The position numbers and the translations under genes are program-made. A DNA stretch of 64,000 nucleotides from Epichloe hybrida (Eukaryota > Ascomycota > Sordariomycetes > Hypocreales > Clavicipitaceae): assembly GCA_019022495.1 (NCBI GenBank), contig JAFEKR010000003.1, forward strand, positions 124,001 through 188,000, read 5' to 3'. Positions within the stretch are counted from its first letter, which is position 1. Each line of letters opens with the position of its first letter. The notes below the pieces were generated by a model. That model saw only the letters and a program-made list of their open reading frames with translations. It was not told the DNA's origin and did not search any database. Below are positions 13,701 through 26,827 of this stretch, in pieces.

Positions 13701-15850
13701 AAGCTATGAATAATACTATAGGATTAAATAGTCTTATGCTAATAGTCCTTATTTTTAGCGCGTATCCTTATATAGTTAAGGAATCACCTCTATTACTAGA
13801 TATTATATAGCAAGCCCTTGTAATCTAACTAGTAATAAAGGAAGTTAAGCGTATTTATACCTAGCGGAAAGTTAGTAATACCCTTGCTATAAGGAATAGT
13901 CCTAATATCTCTATAACTATTAACCTCCCGCTAGGATTACTTATATATATATAGCGTAAAGGCAAAGGATAAGCAGGCCTCTATAAGCTATTAGCTATAG
14001 AAAGCAAGACTTACACTCTTAAGCTCCCTTAAGGCCCTAAGGCCTTTAGATTAACATTTATTAGGCCTTTTTATAAAAATCCTAATAAAGAGAGACCTCC
14101 TAAGAGCATAGATAACTAAGACGCCTCCTTATAGCCTATAGCTATCCCTCCTACTAATCCCCTAAGGCAAGGACCTAGAAGACCTTAGAAGAACCCCCTT
14201 ATTATTATATTTAATATTAATTACATAGATTAAATAAAAGATAAGACTAATGTCTTTCTATTAGCTAAGGAAAGCTCTAACCTTAAGCTTATAATCTAAT
14301 TACATAAGGAAGGAATTATTAAGACCCCTAGCAAACCCTTTAAGCTATTTACTAAAGCTAAGATTAATTCTCTGATTAAATAAGGCATATTTGAATTTAT
14401 TAAGTATAATAAAAGAGAGCATAGTGGAGTTTGAATTTTTAATTCCTATATTATTAATAAGGTAAAGGGCAAGATAATAGATCTGTATAAGAAGTCAAGG
14501 CTTATAATCTAAGGTTATAGCAATAAGGAGAAGCTAGCAATCCTTACACAAGCCCTAATAATCTAGTAAGCTAGCTAGCGATTAATCCTTGCGATAGCAC
14601 CTGCGTTATTATTACTAGGTCTTATCCTCTAGCTTTATAACATCATATAGGCCTATGTGCAAGCACGAACGCTTCTTAGTTATATAATCCTAGCCTAAAT
14701 CCCTATCTAAATCTATTACCTATACCCTATAGGCATAATAATATAAGTAATTAAGCCTCTATATAGTATTATAAAAGCTAGTACCTACTAGTAGGTAACG
14801 TATTATTATTACTATAGAGAAATGCTCTAGATAATAACCTCTATGTTTAACCTATGCTTACTTATAATAATAAAGGAGAACCTAACCTTTGCGTGTATAG
14901 GGATATAGACTAATAATACAATTAGACTATCTAACCGTGAGTTCTCTTAATAAGAGAAAGATTAATAAAAAGCTACTTCTTTTACTACTAAACCAAAGCA
15001 AATCCTTTCTATAGGGAACCTACTAACCTTTAATAGTAGTATTATTACTCTTAAAAATAATATAATTACGCTAAGGCAAAAGGGCTAGAGTAAAAAGCTT
15101 TAGTTAATCCCACTAACTAATTTAAAATAGGTATATATAGAATAATAAGCTTAAGGCATGTATATTACCTTAATCTGCTAACCTAAAGCTTACTTTAACC
15201 TCTCTATTACTATATAATACTAAGAGCTATTACCTTAAGATATAAAGAGCCTAAACTAATAAATTTAATAGCAAATTAATAATCCAAGCTAAGGATTAAG
15301 GTTTATACTATTTAATCTTAAGAAGGTAAAGCTTTTTGTATTTATAGATAGATTATTTACTAATAACTAGGACCTTACTTCCTAGCTAGGCTATGTGCTT
15401 ATCCTAGCTAGTAAAGTCTAAGAGGAAAGCACCTTTATAATCTAAGGTAATATTATACACTATAGCTTTACTAAGAGTAAGAGAGTCATAAGAAGTATGC
15501 TTACCTCTAAGATCTATAGCATAGTTACTAGTGCTCATATAGCTTACGTGGTCTTAACAACGCTTAGGTTAATTACCTATTAATTAAACCTCCCTATGAT
15601 TTCTATTATTATCTATACTAATTTGTACTCTTTATATAAATGCCTTATTAAGCTTAGTACTACAAAAGAGAAGTGTCTTATAATTAATATTATAGCCCTT
15701 TATTAGTTATACAAGCGACAAGAGATCTGCGAGATTAGATAGATTAATAGGAATAACAACCTTACTAATGCATTTACAAAGGCATTACTAAACAAGGTAT
15801 TTAAGAGGTTTATCACAAGCAATAAGGTGACTATTAGAATAGAAAGGTAG
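10800..15850 (+). pseudogene. A2 copia gag-pol remnant
   Basis: A degraded polyprotein read across stops: gag from about 10800; RLKKCYIYSKEGY at 12316 onward is a decayed CCHC knuckle (intact relatives read CYICGKEGCW); the integrase core has IITDTRTTFRGKEFKQL near 13492 and SISKVK.YYRLL.RAY near 13590-13640; reverse transcriptase spans about 14500-15000 with AYVQARTLLSYIILA and VIKPLYSIIKAS; RNase H has NNLTNAFTKALLNKVFKRF near 15750-15815, corresponding to the ADALTKAL region. The order gag-IN-RT-RH is that of Ty1/copia. Stops are mostly TAA/TAG from CAA, CAG and TGG codons, so it cannot be expressed. Confidence 0.9.
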
Positions 15851-16087
15851 GTTACGCAATTATAATATTTATATTAATCTAATAAGATTAAAGGTATTAA
15901 GAATTAGGCCTACTTATCCTTATATAGGCTTATAGATTAGATTTTATTATTTATTATACCCCTTCCCCTTGCCCTTTTCTTATAATATTATTCGTGATTA
16001 TTTAATCTTATTTGTTTCTTAATTCCTATTCACTTCTCTTATTAATATTATACGTTAATAATTATATTAAAAAGAGAGAGTTTCTAG

Positions 16088-16383
16088 TGTTAAAATAAGT
16101 ATAATATTAATAAGGGTGCGCGCCTCTAATTAGGTAAGCGCGTTACATCGCGGACTTACATATCCGGCCTAACCGCGCCGTAATTAGGGTTAGCACATGT
16201 GGCCTCCTTGCTAGTAACCCTAATTAAGGCCCCTTTTCCTATAATAAATAGCGCACCCTCTTTGCTTCTATTTAATCCCTCTTTTGCTTGCTTTAATAAA
16301 CTAGAATATATAATGATTACGTGCACTTTAGTCCACCCCGAAAACCCTACGCGTAGGTCAATGGTATCCTGTAGATACTAACA
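16088..16383 (+). repeat. A2 3' LTR (296 bp)
   Basis: It starts TGTTAAAATAAG and ends GATACTAACA, the same length as the 5' LTR. An A/G-rich run (AAAAAGAGAGAG) just upstream is the likely polypurine tract. It is followed by the TSD GTTAT. Confidence 0.93.
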
Positions 16384-16625
16384 GTTATATTACGAACCTA
16401 TATGTCTAGCCTAACCGCGCTATAATTAGGGTTAGTATATATAGCCTCTTCGCTAATAACCCTAATTAAGGCCCCTTTTCCTATAATAAATAGCGTACTC
16501 TCTTTGCTTCTATTTAATCCCTCTTTTGCTTGCTTTAATAGACTAGAATATATAATAATTATATGCACTTTAGTCCACCCCGAAAACCTTACGCGTAGGT
16601 TAATGGTATCCTGTAGATACTAACA
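16384..16625 (+). repeat. A1 3' LTR, right fragment
   Basis: It resumes the LTR at GTTATATTACGAACC, the continuation of the A1 LTR after the A2 insertion (its first five bases are the TSD copy), and ends GATACTAACA at 16625. Fragments 9950-10008 and 16389-16625 together give 296 bases, exactly one LTR. Confidence 0.9.
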
Positions 16626-19114
16626 CTAGGGCCTTCCCATTTTTGGTCAGTGTTTTTACAGCGCACGCCTATAGGTAATTACCACACCTCTAAAGGCCCT
16701 TATTTATAATATACTAAGTTAGCAGGGGCTAGTTAGATAGCTAAAAGAGGGAAGCTATAGAGAAAAAGTTATGTTTCTACTACTAGTATAGTAAAAAAGA
16801 GTATACTAAATATTTTAGCATACTCTAGTTAAATTAGCACACTCTCTAGCTAAACTAGCGCACTCTATGCTCTCTAATATACTAATAGAGATAAACTTCT
16901 TTTCTTTAAAGTAATTTCTATTAAAGTTAGTTAAAGAAAATAATAATAATAATAACCTATGCCTTACTATTACTATATTAATCCTTTATAATATTTCTTT
17001 TATATAAAATATACTATAAAATAACACTAATCCTCCTATAATAATTAGGTATAAATTACTAATAGTCTTAATTACCTTATATAAAAAGTTCCTTTATATC
17101 TCTTTTACTTTAATATTTTAAGAAGTCTTTTATATACTAAAGGCTATGTTTTCTAACCTTTATTAATAGCTTTAAAGCAATATAGACCTTAAGCCTACTA
17201 AACACTAGTTAATTAAGTAAATAGTTATAATCTTCCTATAGATTATAGTGTTTAATAAGCTATAGTAAAATATAGCTTTTTACTTTAAATTAGGCTAGTT
17301 ATTAGTATTAAGAATATTCTATAAGGTTATTAATCTAATAAGGCATTTATATATTACCTTTGTTTATTAACTAGAGCTAGATTATATTTCTATACGCATT
17401 ATATTAAATCTAAGTAAACACGCGTTCTATAGTATAATAAGTATAATTAATAGCATACATATACTTATATTTATTCTATTAGTAAAGTAGTAGTAATTCT
17501 TCTCTTAAAAGAGTAACATATCTTAAAATATACTAGTAGCTATGAATTTTAATAATAATATCTTTACATATATATTAGCAAGCACTAAGGGATTAATTTG
17601 TAATAGACTACTACTTTAAACTACTCTTACTAGGTTATTCTAAATATATAAAAAGCGCTTTTATCTTACGGATACGGGATTTTATATATAAGCTAGGTTA
17701 CTTATACCCTTTATAAGTATTTACTATTATTTAAATAAGAATTCTAATAATAGAAAGAGGCTAAGAATAAGGGCTAAGCTTTTTAATCTCTAGTATACTA
17801 TCCTTTAAGTAGTAGTTAAGAAACTCTTTAAGTATTATAAGCAAAAGTTTAAGATAATTTGCTATAGTACTACTAAGTATAACTTTCTAAATTAGATTAA
17901 GATTATTTATACTATAATAAGCCCATTTAACTTTATTAAGTTAAGCAATATTATACTAGAAAAGTAAGGAAGGCTTAACTTAGAGGTATTAAATAATAAT
18001 AAACACTAGCTTATTAAAGAGGCTTATAAGCTAGTAAATAGCTTTAACATAAGAGGGAGTCTAATAGTATAGTAAAGTATTATTATAAAAAGAGGCTTTT
18101 ATAGTTATTAGTAATACTAGTAAGAGAGAGGCATTAAGATCCCTAAGGATAGAAGTCTTTAATAAGGGAGGAATTATTAGGTAAGTAGTTATAAGGTTAT
18201 TAGGTAAGTAGCTATAAGATTATTAGGCAGGTAGCTATAAGGTTAGGGAGATAAAACCACAAGTAATGTAAATTTTATATAAGTAAAAATACTAGTAATC
18301 CTTATAGCCACGCTAATTTTACCATAACCTTCTAATCTCTTCCTTTACCTTTATAACCTTACTTTTCTAACCTTTACCTCTACCTTTATAACCTCTTCCT
18401 TTACCTTTATAAATAACCTCTCCCTTTACCTTTATAAATAATAGCCAAAGTCTATAGTTATAAAAGCTACTTTATTCTTACTTCTAAGCTTATTCTAAAG
18501 CACTATATTCTTTAGATCTTCCTTAACCTAGCTTATTACTTTTAATATCTAAATAACACTATAGCTTTTATAAAATAACTTATAGTTCTCTAATACCTTC
18601 TTAAACTTACTATCTAATAGGTTACTTTACTAGGTAACTATAGTATATATATAAGAGTACTCTTGCTTTTAAACTTAAGAAAACACTAATTTAAGTACTA
18701 TAGAAACCACTTCTACTATTAATTAATTTATATTCTTCTTCTAAATTCTCTAAACTAGTATACTACTTAGGGTAAATCTATTAGAAGAAAGTAATAATCC
18801 CCCTCTAGTTAATAAGCTTAGGGTTAACCCTCTAGGGCTTGTTAGAGTTATAACCTAGCTAATTTATTCTAATATAAGCATAGTAATAGATTACGCTAAG
18901 TTTAAGGGATTATCCCCCTTAGTTAAATTAATAGTCTTAAGCTAATTAATATTATTATCCTTAACTATTTTACTAGTCCCTTATTAATTATTATCTTTAT
19001 CTATTAGATTATTAAGAGGTTAGGCTACTACTATAAAGCCTATATTATTACTTACTTCTAAAATAGTACCCCTAGCTAGTAAGTCCTTAGAGAAAATATT
19101 ATACTAAGTATTAT
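16626..19114. other. Sequence E, left part: unclassified degraded repeat
   Basis: The oldest layer of the nest here. It resumes at 49680-50141 and again at 56523-56690, because A3 and A4 inserted into it; joined, it is about 3.1 kb. The first 90 bases, after CTAGGGCCTTCCC, are richer in GC and less mutated. The rest is RIP-like and I could not assign a protein family in either strand. It holds a 23-bp tandem repeat (18174-18243) and a pyrimidine-rich run of CTTTACCTTTATA-type units (about 18355-18440). A DNA transposon or retroelement fragment is possible, but no TIRs or LTRs were found. Confidence 0.5.
18174..18243. repeat. 23-bp tandem repeat, 3 copies
   Basis: The unit TTATTAGGTAAGTAGYTATA plus AGR recurs with starts at 18174, 18197 and 18220. 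The copies differ by a few C/T and G/A changes. Confidence 0.8.
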
Positions 19115-19410
19115 TGTTAGTATCTACAGGATACTATTGACCTACGCGTAAGGTTTTCGGGGTGGACTAAAGTACACGTAATTATTATATATTTTAGTCT
19201 ATTAAAGTAAGTAAAAGAGAGATTAAATAGAAGTAAAGAGAGTACGCTATTTATCATAGGAAAAGGGGCCTTAATTAGGGTTATTAGCGAAGAGGCCACA
19301 TATGCTAACCCTAATTATAGCATGGTTAGGCTAGACATATAGGTTTGTAATATAATGCGCTTACCTAATTAGAGGCGCGTACCCTTATTAATATTATACT
19401 TATTTTAACA
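19115..19410 (-). repeat. A3 3' LTR (296 bp)
   Basis: Reverse complement of the A LTR, beginning TGTTAGTATCTACAGG and ending TATTTTAACA. The TSD ATTAT lies immediately to the left. Confidence 0.93.
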
Positions 19411-19649
19411 CTAGAAACTCTCTCTCTTTAATATAATTATTAACGCATAATATTAATAAGAGAAGTAAATAGGAATTAAGAAACGAATAAGATTAAATAA
19501 TTATAAATAATATTATAAGAAAAGGGTAAGGGGAAGGGGTATAATAAATAATAAAATCTAATCTATAAGCCTATATAAGGATAAGTAGGCCTAATTCTTA
19601 ACACCTTTAATCTTATTAAATTAACATAAATGTTATAATTACGTAACCT

Positions 19650-20645
19650 ACCCTTCTATCCTAATAGTTACCTTATTACTTGTAATAAACCTCTTAAATA
19701 CCTTATTTAGTAATACCTTCGTAAATATATTAGCAAGGTTATTATTCCTATTAATCTATCTAATCTCGCAGATCTCTTATTGCTTATATAATTAATAAAG
19801 GGCTATAATATTAATTATAAGACACTTCTCCTTTATAATACTAAGCTTAATAAGGTATTTATATAAAGAGTATAAATTAGTATAGATAATAATAGGAATC
19901 GTAAGGAGGTTTAATTAATAAGTAATTAACCTAAGCATTATCAAGACTACGTAAGCTATATTAGCACTAGTAACTATACTATAAATCTTAGAGGTAAGCA
20001 TACTTCTTATAACTCTCTTGCTCTTAGTAAAGCTATAGTATATAATATTACCTTAGATTATAAAGGTGCTTTCCTCTTAGACTTTACTAGCTAGGATAAG
20101 TACATAGCCTAGCTAGGAAGTAAAGTCCTAGTTATTAGCAAATAATCCATCTATAAATATAAAAAGCTTTACCTTTTTAAGATTAAATAGTATAAACCTT
20201 AATCCTTAGCTTAGATTATTAATTTACTATTAAATCCATTAGTTTAGGCTCTTTATATCTTAAGGTAATAGCTCTTAGTATTATATAGTAATAGAGAGGT
20301 TAAAGCAGGCTTTAGGTTAGTAAATTAAGGTAATATATATACCTTAAGCTTATTATTTTATATATACCTATTTTAAATTAGTTAGTGGGATTAACTAAAG
20401 CTTTCTACTCTAGCCCTTTTACCTTAGCATAATTACATTATTTTTAAGAGTAATAATGCTACTATTAAAGGTTAGTAAGTTCCCTATAAAAAGAATTTAC
20501 TTTAGTTTAGTAGTAAAAGAAGTAGCTTTTAATTAATCTTTCTCTTATTAAGAGAATTTATAGTTAAATAGTCTAATTATATTATTAGTTTATATCCCTA
20601 TACACGCAAAGGTTAGGTTTTCCTTTATTATTATAAGTAGGTATA
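19650..20645 (-). pseudogene. A3 copia pol remnant, 3' part (RNase H and end of RT)
   Basis: The reverse complement matches the A2 segment at about 14,860-15,850: the end of reverse transcriptase and RNase H, broken by RIP stops. It ends at the insertion site whose duplicated 14 bases are 20632-20645, and the polyprotein continues upstream at 44816. Confidence 0.85.
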
Positions 20646-20800
20646 AACGAATCTGACGACACACAAGCGATCTCAACCCGGGACCGCCCCAGTCCAGGGC
20701 CGTAACTGCCCTCCCCTAGTGCTAATTAAATAAAACCAGGTGCTTAGACTTTACCAGACATATAAGGTAGGAATAGGCCGGAGATAGCTAGGAAGTAGGG

Positions 20801-21067
20801 TGTCAGGAGCACGGAGGCCAAGGGGCCATGGACGGGACGGTCACATATTAGAGCCCTCGGATAAGCCTTAGGTTCCGCGAATAACTAAGTAGCTACAAGA
20901 TAGCCACGTGCATATAGTAGGGTATTTAGACAAGGACTACTTATAAGAGATATAGGAGGTTAGAGTTTAAGACCTTTATACACCTACCCCTAAGTAGTAG
21001 CTCTCTAGCTATAACTAAGAACCTTAGCCTTTACTTTATTTATATCTCCTTAAACATAGTTATAATA
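20801..21067 (+). repeat. Gypsy C 5' LTR (267 bp)
   Basis: It starts TGTCAGGAGCACGG, little mutated at its outer edge, and ends CATAGTTATAATA, which is CACAGTCGTGACA in the 3' LTR. It is preceded by the TSD TAGGG. Confidence 0.94.
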
Positions 21068-21369
21068 AGTTAAACTCTTAAACCCTTTAGGGAAAATAGA
21101 CTATTAGCTAGATTTAAATATAAAGAAGCTATAAAATATTTACCTAAAATACACTTATATTACCTAGCAAGGAAGCCCTAACTCTATAGCGCCTAGGTAA
21201 TAACTAAAACACCCTAACTATAAAATATAAGAGAGTATAGTAAACACTACCTAACTAATATAGTAACACTAAATCTAGTAATAATAATAATCTAGACAAG
21301 CTATAGAGGTAATATAAGGTTATATAAGCTAAGCTATAAAATACCTATATAAGAAAGGAGATCTTAGAT

Positions 21370-24300
21370 ATAGAAGCGTAGCTTAAGGAAATAAAAGTAA
21401 ACCTATAATTAGCTAGTTTAGGTAGAGAACCTATAATTACCCCTTAGATAAACACATAAAGAATTTCTCTATTCCTAGATTTCTTACCTAACACTAAGTT
21501 TATAGCAAACACATACTTATAAAGCTTTATTAAGATATAGTATAAGGTACCTACGTATAAAGGTAACACTTATAAGAATTTATAAGCATACCTAGTAGAT
21601 TTAAATATACTATTTAAACTAGACCTAAGAACCTTTTAGGATAATAAAATAAAGGTAGTATATGCTAGTAGCTACTTAGCTAATAATACAAAGTAATAGT
21701 AAATATATTATATAATAGTAAATAGGTTAGTTAACTACTTAGCTTACACTTAGGATAGATTTGTGTCCTAGCTAAATACTAGAGTAATAGATAAAGATAC
21801 ATAATGCTTAGAAGCTACTAGGATACTACTAAATCTTAGGTAGAAAAGTAATTAGTCTTTTTAATCTTTTCTAAGACTTTAAATAAAAGTAAAAGCGGAA
21901 TTACCTAACTAAATCCCTATACGCTTAAGAATAGCGATTTTTCTAAATAGCTTAAATAACACTATAAGGAAGCATATAGTTAGCTAAGAGTTCCTAATAT
22001 CTTAGAGTTACCTATAAGGTTAAGGAAAAAAGGCTAAAGTTATAATAATATTTATATTAAGTAATTATAATAAAAACCATAATAAGGAGGGTAGGAGTAA
22101 TAAGAGATAATACTCTAGCTCCCTTATAAATAACTTATAGCAAAGCTTATAGTAACCTAGTATAGGCTAGAGACTATTTAAGTGCTATAAATATAGTAGC
22201 CCTAGATATAGTTTAAATAGATATAATATAATAGACTACTTAATCTATAAAAGTAATAAGTATACTACTAAGAAGTATAAGAATAGTAGTAATAAAACCT
22301 TAGACCTAAATAAGATTCTAATTAGTTTAGCTTAGGCCTAGGATAATAGTCTTACTATAAAAAAACCTATAAATAAGAGAATAAGAATATAAGTGTCCTT
22401 ATAGCAAGATAACCACTAGTTAGTAATACTAGCGCTATTTAATATAGGCGCGGAATATTTAATAATCCACCCTAAATTATTATTAAAATAGGATTAGAAG
22501 AACATAGAAAAAACAGAGATAATACTAGAAAGCATAAGTAAGAATAAGATCCCGCACTAGGGAATCCTACATAAACTAGTTAAGGTAAAAGATAGCATAG
22601 GCTATATAAAGGTTTACTAAGTTAGCTACTACGTTACTAATATAGGAGAGGGAATGCTCCTAGGGATAGACTAGACCCTAGAATATAAACCTATAGTAAT
22701 AGACTAGAAGCAGGGTTTCTAGAGGTTTTTAATAACCTAGGATCGCATTGCTTTCGCCATAGGCAAGCAATAACTTTATAAGGTAGCAAAGCAGTCTTCT
22801 ATTACGCTATTACTAGCGTTACTAAAGATTAAGGTAGTTAACCTAGAGGTAATAGAAGAAGATACTAATAAAAATTCACTAATAGGCAACATAACAAGCA
22901 ATAACCTAAGTTATAGCATAGTCACAGTAATAGTAGTAGAACATACCTATATATTAAAGAAGAAAAAACTAAGAAGCATAATAGTGCTCTAGGTAGTATT
23001 TTACAAAGAATTAGCAGCGCTTACATAAGAGATAAATAGTAATACACCCCTATAGTAAATTCTAGAAGAGTACGCGGAATTTATAGATATGTTTTTAAAG
23101 GAGCTAGCTAGCAAGCTCCTAGAATTAGGTAGTTACACTTATATAATTAAATTAGAAGAGGGAAAATAACTACCCTAGGGACCTATATATAACCTAGCTA
23201 AAAAAGAGCTAGAAGTGCTTAGGGAGTACCTAGTAAGTATATAGGAGAAAGGGTAGATTAGAAGATTAATAAGCCTAGTAGGAGCCCTAATTTTATTCAT
23301 TTTAAAAAAATTAGGGAAATTAAGGCTTTATATAGATTACAAGGGCCTCAATAGGATCACTATCAAAAATAAGGCCCCTTTACCGCTAATCTCCGAAATC
23401 CTTAATTGATTAGCAAGTAGAAAGATTTTCACGTTACTAGATCTTTAAGAGGCATACCACTAGCTATATATCCGCAAGGGCAATAAGTGGAAGATAGCAT
23501 TCTATTGCTACTATAGGCACTTTAAATATCTTATAATGCCGTTTAGGTTAGTAAATACGCTAGCCACTTTTTAGGAATATATTAATAATACTCTCAAGGG
23601 GCTTATAGATAAATTCTACATTATCTACCTTAATAATACCCTAATATATAGTAGCGACCCTATAAGATATATAAAGTATATTAAAAGAGTGCTAGGGTAA
23701 CTTTAGGACGCTAACCTCTATATTAACCTTAAAAAGTGCTAATTTTTAGTTATAAAAGCAAAGTTCCTAGGTTTTATTATATCTAAGAAGGGCATTAAGA
23801 TAAAACCATCGTAGGTTAAAGCTATTATGACCTAGCTAATACCTAGTAGCATGTTTAATATTTAATTATTCCTTAGGTTTACAGGGTTTTACTAACGCTT
23901 TATAAAATAGTATAGTAAGGTAATAGTCCTACTAATAAACTATTTAAAGGGTGTTTAACTAGCAGAGTTTAAGCTAAAGCCTAGTAAACTTATAGCGTTT
24001 AGAGAACTCTAAAAGAAGTTCTAGGAGGCACTAATCTTAGTATACTTTAACCTACTTTATTTACTAAGAGTAAAGACAGACATATTTAGTTACGTAATTA
24101 GAGCCATACTTATAATATTAGTGCTAGGTAGCTAGCACCTAGTAGCGTATTTTTTAAGGAAGTTAACTAATATTAAACTTTACTACTTAACCCTAGACGC
24201 TAAGTTATTAGCAATCTAAGAGGCGTTTTAAGCCTAGAGATATTACCTCACGTATTTAACTTATTAAATTATAGTTATTACAGACTATCTAAATCACAAG

Positions 24301-26420
24301 TACCTAGCCATAAAGCCAAAGCTATCTAGCAAGCAAGTAATAGCATTAGACAAGCTCTATCCATTTAATTTCAGGATTAAATATTATATAAGTAAGCTAA
24401 ACCCTGCTAATACCTTATTAAGAAAAGCAAATTATATTAGTAAGGAGCGTAGGGCAAAGGCTATATCCTCATAGCTACCTAACTTCTTAGCCAAGTTTTT
24501 AAATACTAAGTAGTAAGAGCGCTATATATATAATAATATAGTCACAGGCCCTAAGGTTATATTACTTAGCGTAGTTAATAGTTTATTATAAGAACACTAT
24601 AAGGGCTATTTAAGCCTCTAGGGTTTTAAGAAAATATAACTTTATTATATTATTAAGGAACCTAATAGTCCTATAAAGCCTATAAGTAATACGCTAACTA
24701 GGTCCGCTTATTATAAGTAGTAAGGTTATACCTTATTTATATTTTCTAATATTTCTATAAGTCTAGTAAGCCTATAGGTTAGGAGTCTAGCTAGGTTAGT
24801 AGTTAGTAAGTAGCGTAAGCACCCCCTTAAAACACTACTTAGCTATAATTTATCTATAAGTCTAAAAGCACACTATAAGCTAGCTACTTATAGTAGTATT
24901 ATAGTAAGAATATAAGTAGTCTAGTAAACCTCTTCTAAGTTTATATATAACGCATATCCTATATACGTAAAATTAGAGACTCTAATTCAAGTTATGTTAT
25001 TTCAAGCATAGCAAGGTAATAACTTTACTATAGGTTATAGGAAGCTACTTAAGAGTAGTAACCTTAAAGCGTTATAAACATAGTCTATTAGGCCCTCTAA
25101 GCTATTAATATTTTAAAATAGAGTTTTTATTCTAGTAGGTATAAGAAAGGAAATTTTACTACTTACCTATAATAACCTAGCAGCGGGCTACTAGGGAGTT
25201 AGCAGGACCCTCTATTAGATCATAAGTTAGTATTACTAGCTAACAATAAAGAAAGATACTAAGTTATATATACAAACTTACGTGAGCTATTAGACTTTAA
25301 AGCCAAGGCACCACAAACCTTACGGCAAGCTAGCTACACTACTAGTACCTAATTAGCTTTTTTAAGAATTATTAATAGATTTTGTTATAGGGCTACTACC
25401 TATAAAAGACACAAATTAGACCTATAATATAATCTTAGTTATTATAGACTGTTTTACAAAATACAGTATCTATATCCCTATTTTAACGCGGATAACTAGC
25501 AATAAGTTAGCTACTATATTCCTAGAGTATGTTTTTAGGGATTATAGTGCCCTAGAAGGCATTATTATAGACTATAGTTTGACTTTCACTAGCGGGTTTT
25601 AGATAACCTTTTACTATCTTATTGTAACTAAGTAATAACTAAGCACTATATTTTACTTATAAATAGATAGTTAAATAAAACGTTTAAACTAAGTTTTAGA
25701 GCATTATTTAAGAGCCTTTACTTACTTTAATTAAACTAATTAGGCTAATAATCTTTTAATAGTATAGTTTACATATAATATAAGCGTTTATTTAACTTAT
25801 AACTACACCCTAGCTAAGGCGCTATAAGGCTATAACCCTAGGGGACTATAGTAAGTAGTTATAAATATCCCTATAGTAAATAACTAGGTAAAGACTTATG
25901 CTACTACGCTAAGAGATAGACATGTAGTAATTAAGTAGCTTCTAAGTAACTTATAGGCCTAGTATATAAAACACTATAATAAGAAGCGGACTCTAATAAA
26001 GTTTAAAGTAAGTAACTATGTTTTATTATTTATAAAGAATATAAACTTATAGTAACCTAGTAAGAAGCTAAGTATAAAGTACCTAGGCCCTTATAAAATT
26101 AAAAAGGTAATTAAGACTTATAGTTTAGTATACTAACTAAAGCTACTACCTAGTATATAACTATATAATATTTTTAATATTACTAATCTTAAACCGTTTA
26201 TAGGGGATTTAACTAATATAAAAAATATATCCTTACTATAAGAGAATATTACGGATAATAAGCAGGAGTTTAAAGTTAAAAGAATTATATTGCATTATTA
26301 TAATAGGAGATATTAGAAATACCTAGTTAAATAAAAGGGCTATAATGCTTTAGAGAACTCTTAGGTAAAGAAAAGAGATTTTATTATAATAAATATTATT
26401 AAGAATTACAAGCAGTAACT
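21370..26420 (+). pseudogene. Gypsy C gag-pol remnant with chromodomain
   Basis: Read across stops: gag from about 21370; zinc-knuckle remnant CYKYSSPRYSLNRY at 22180-22225; protease NIGAEYLI at about 22440 (intact: D[ST]GAE); RT from about 23315 with [27 protein letters not shown] and YLNNTLIY (intact catalytic YLDD) to about 23700; RNase H from VKTD near 24070 through KAN near 24430; integrase core 25356-25640 with LLIDFVIGLLPIKDTN, then FTKYSIYIP; and a C-terminal chromodomain at about 26272-26415 reading KYLVK.KGYNALENS. RT before integrase defines gypsy, and the chromodomain places it among chromoviruses. Such chromodomains are known to direct integration to heterochromatin, which fits the location. 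Many RIP stops make it non-coding. Confidence 0.9.
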
Positions 26421-26517
26421 AAGTAGCTAGTTTGCGAACATAGAGTTATATTTAGTAGAGTTTAGATAGTAGTAGTAATATACAAAAAAAATCCAGATAA
26501 ATTCTTAGAAACCTAAC

Positions 26518-26827
26518 TGTTGGAACAAAGATGATATCAATCGCGCGTCGCAGCCGCAATTACCTAGCAAAAGCTCGGGCCGCGCGCGGACCCCACACGT
26601 GACCTATAACCTAGCATGTTAATTAGCTAGGAAATGTGAGGACACAAACGCGTAACCCCTTTTCCCTTTATGTATTATAACTTCTAGCTTTTTACCTCTC
26701 TTTTCCTAATAACTTAATTAATTATAATAACAAATAACGTAGCCTAGAATAAATAATTAATAATAATACTATTCTTTAGGCTTATAACTATATTACACAT
26801 TAAATTCAATACCCTATAAATCTAACA
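26518..26827 (+). repeat. B2 5' LTR (310 bp)
   Basis: It starts TGTTGGAACAAAGATG and ends AATCTAACA. The first 130 bases keep CpG-rich, CA-containing sequence and are only lightly mutated, while the downstream half is RIP-like. Confidence 0.94.

Larger units (their letters stand above)
10009..16383 (+). mobile_element. Copia family A, complete copy A2
   Basis: A complete, RIP-degraded Ty1/copia element of 6375 bp bounded by two 296-bp LTRs (10009-10304 and 16088-16383). It inserted in the 3' LTR of A1: left flank ATTAT (10004-10008) and right flank GTTAT (16384-16388) are the 5-bp TSD, both derived from GTTGC. The body holds leader, gag, integrase, RT and RNase H in copia order. A2 serves as the reference copy for measuring the others. 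Confidence 0.95.
4014..16625 (+). mobile_element. Copia family A, copy A1 (5'-truncated, split by A2)
   Basis: This Ty1/copia retrotransposon lacks its 5' LTR and about 90 bases of leader: the match to A2 begins at A2 position 388. Bases 4014-9949 hold leader, gag and pol; the 3' LTR begins at 9950 and is interrupted after 59 bases by element A2, resuming at 16384 and ending at 16625. A 237-bp TIR element lies at 4524-4760. Net length without inserts is about 5.99 kb, against 6.37 kb for complete copies, which agrees with the missing 5' part. The truncation point is a junction with unclassified sequence, and no 5' TSD can be found. Confidence 0.9.

Noticed and set aside
16626..19114. Tyrosine-recombinase (Starship captain or Crypton) or pogo/Fot1 transposase in sequence E
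   Set aside because: I looked for DUF3435-like and DDE/CENP-B-like strings in the decayed frames and found nothing convincing.
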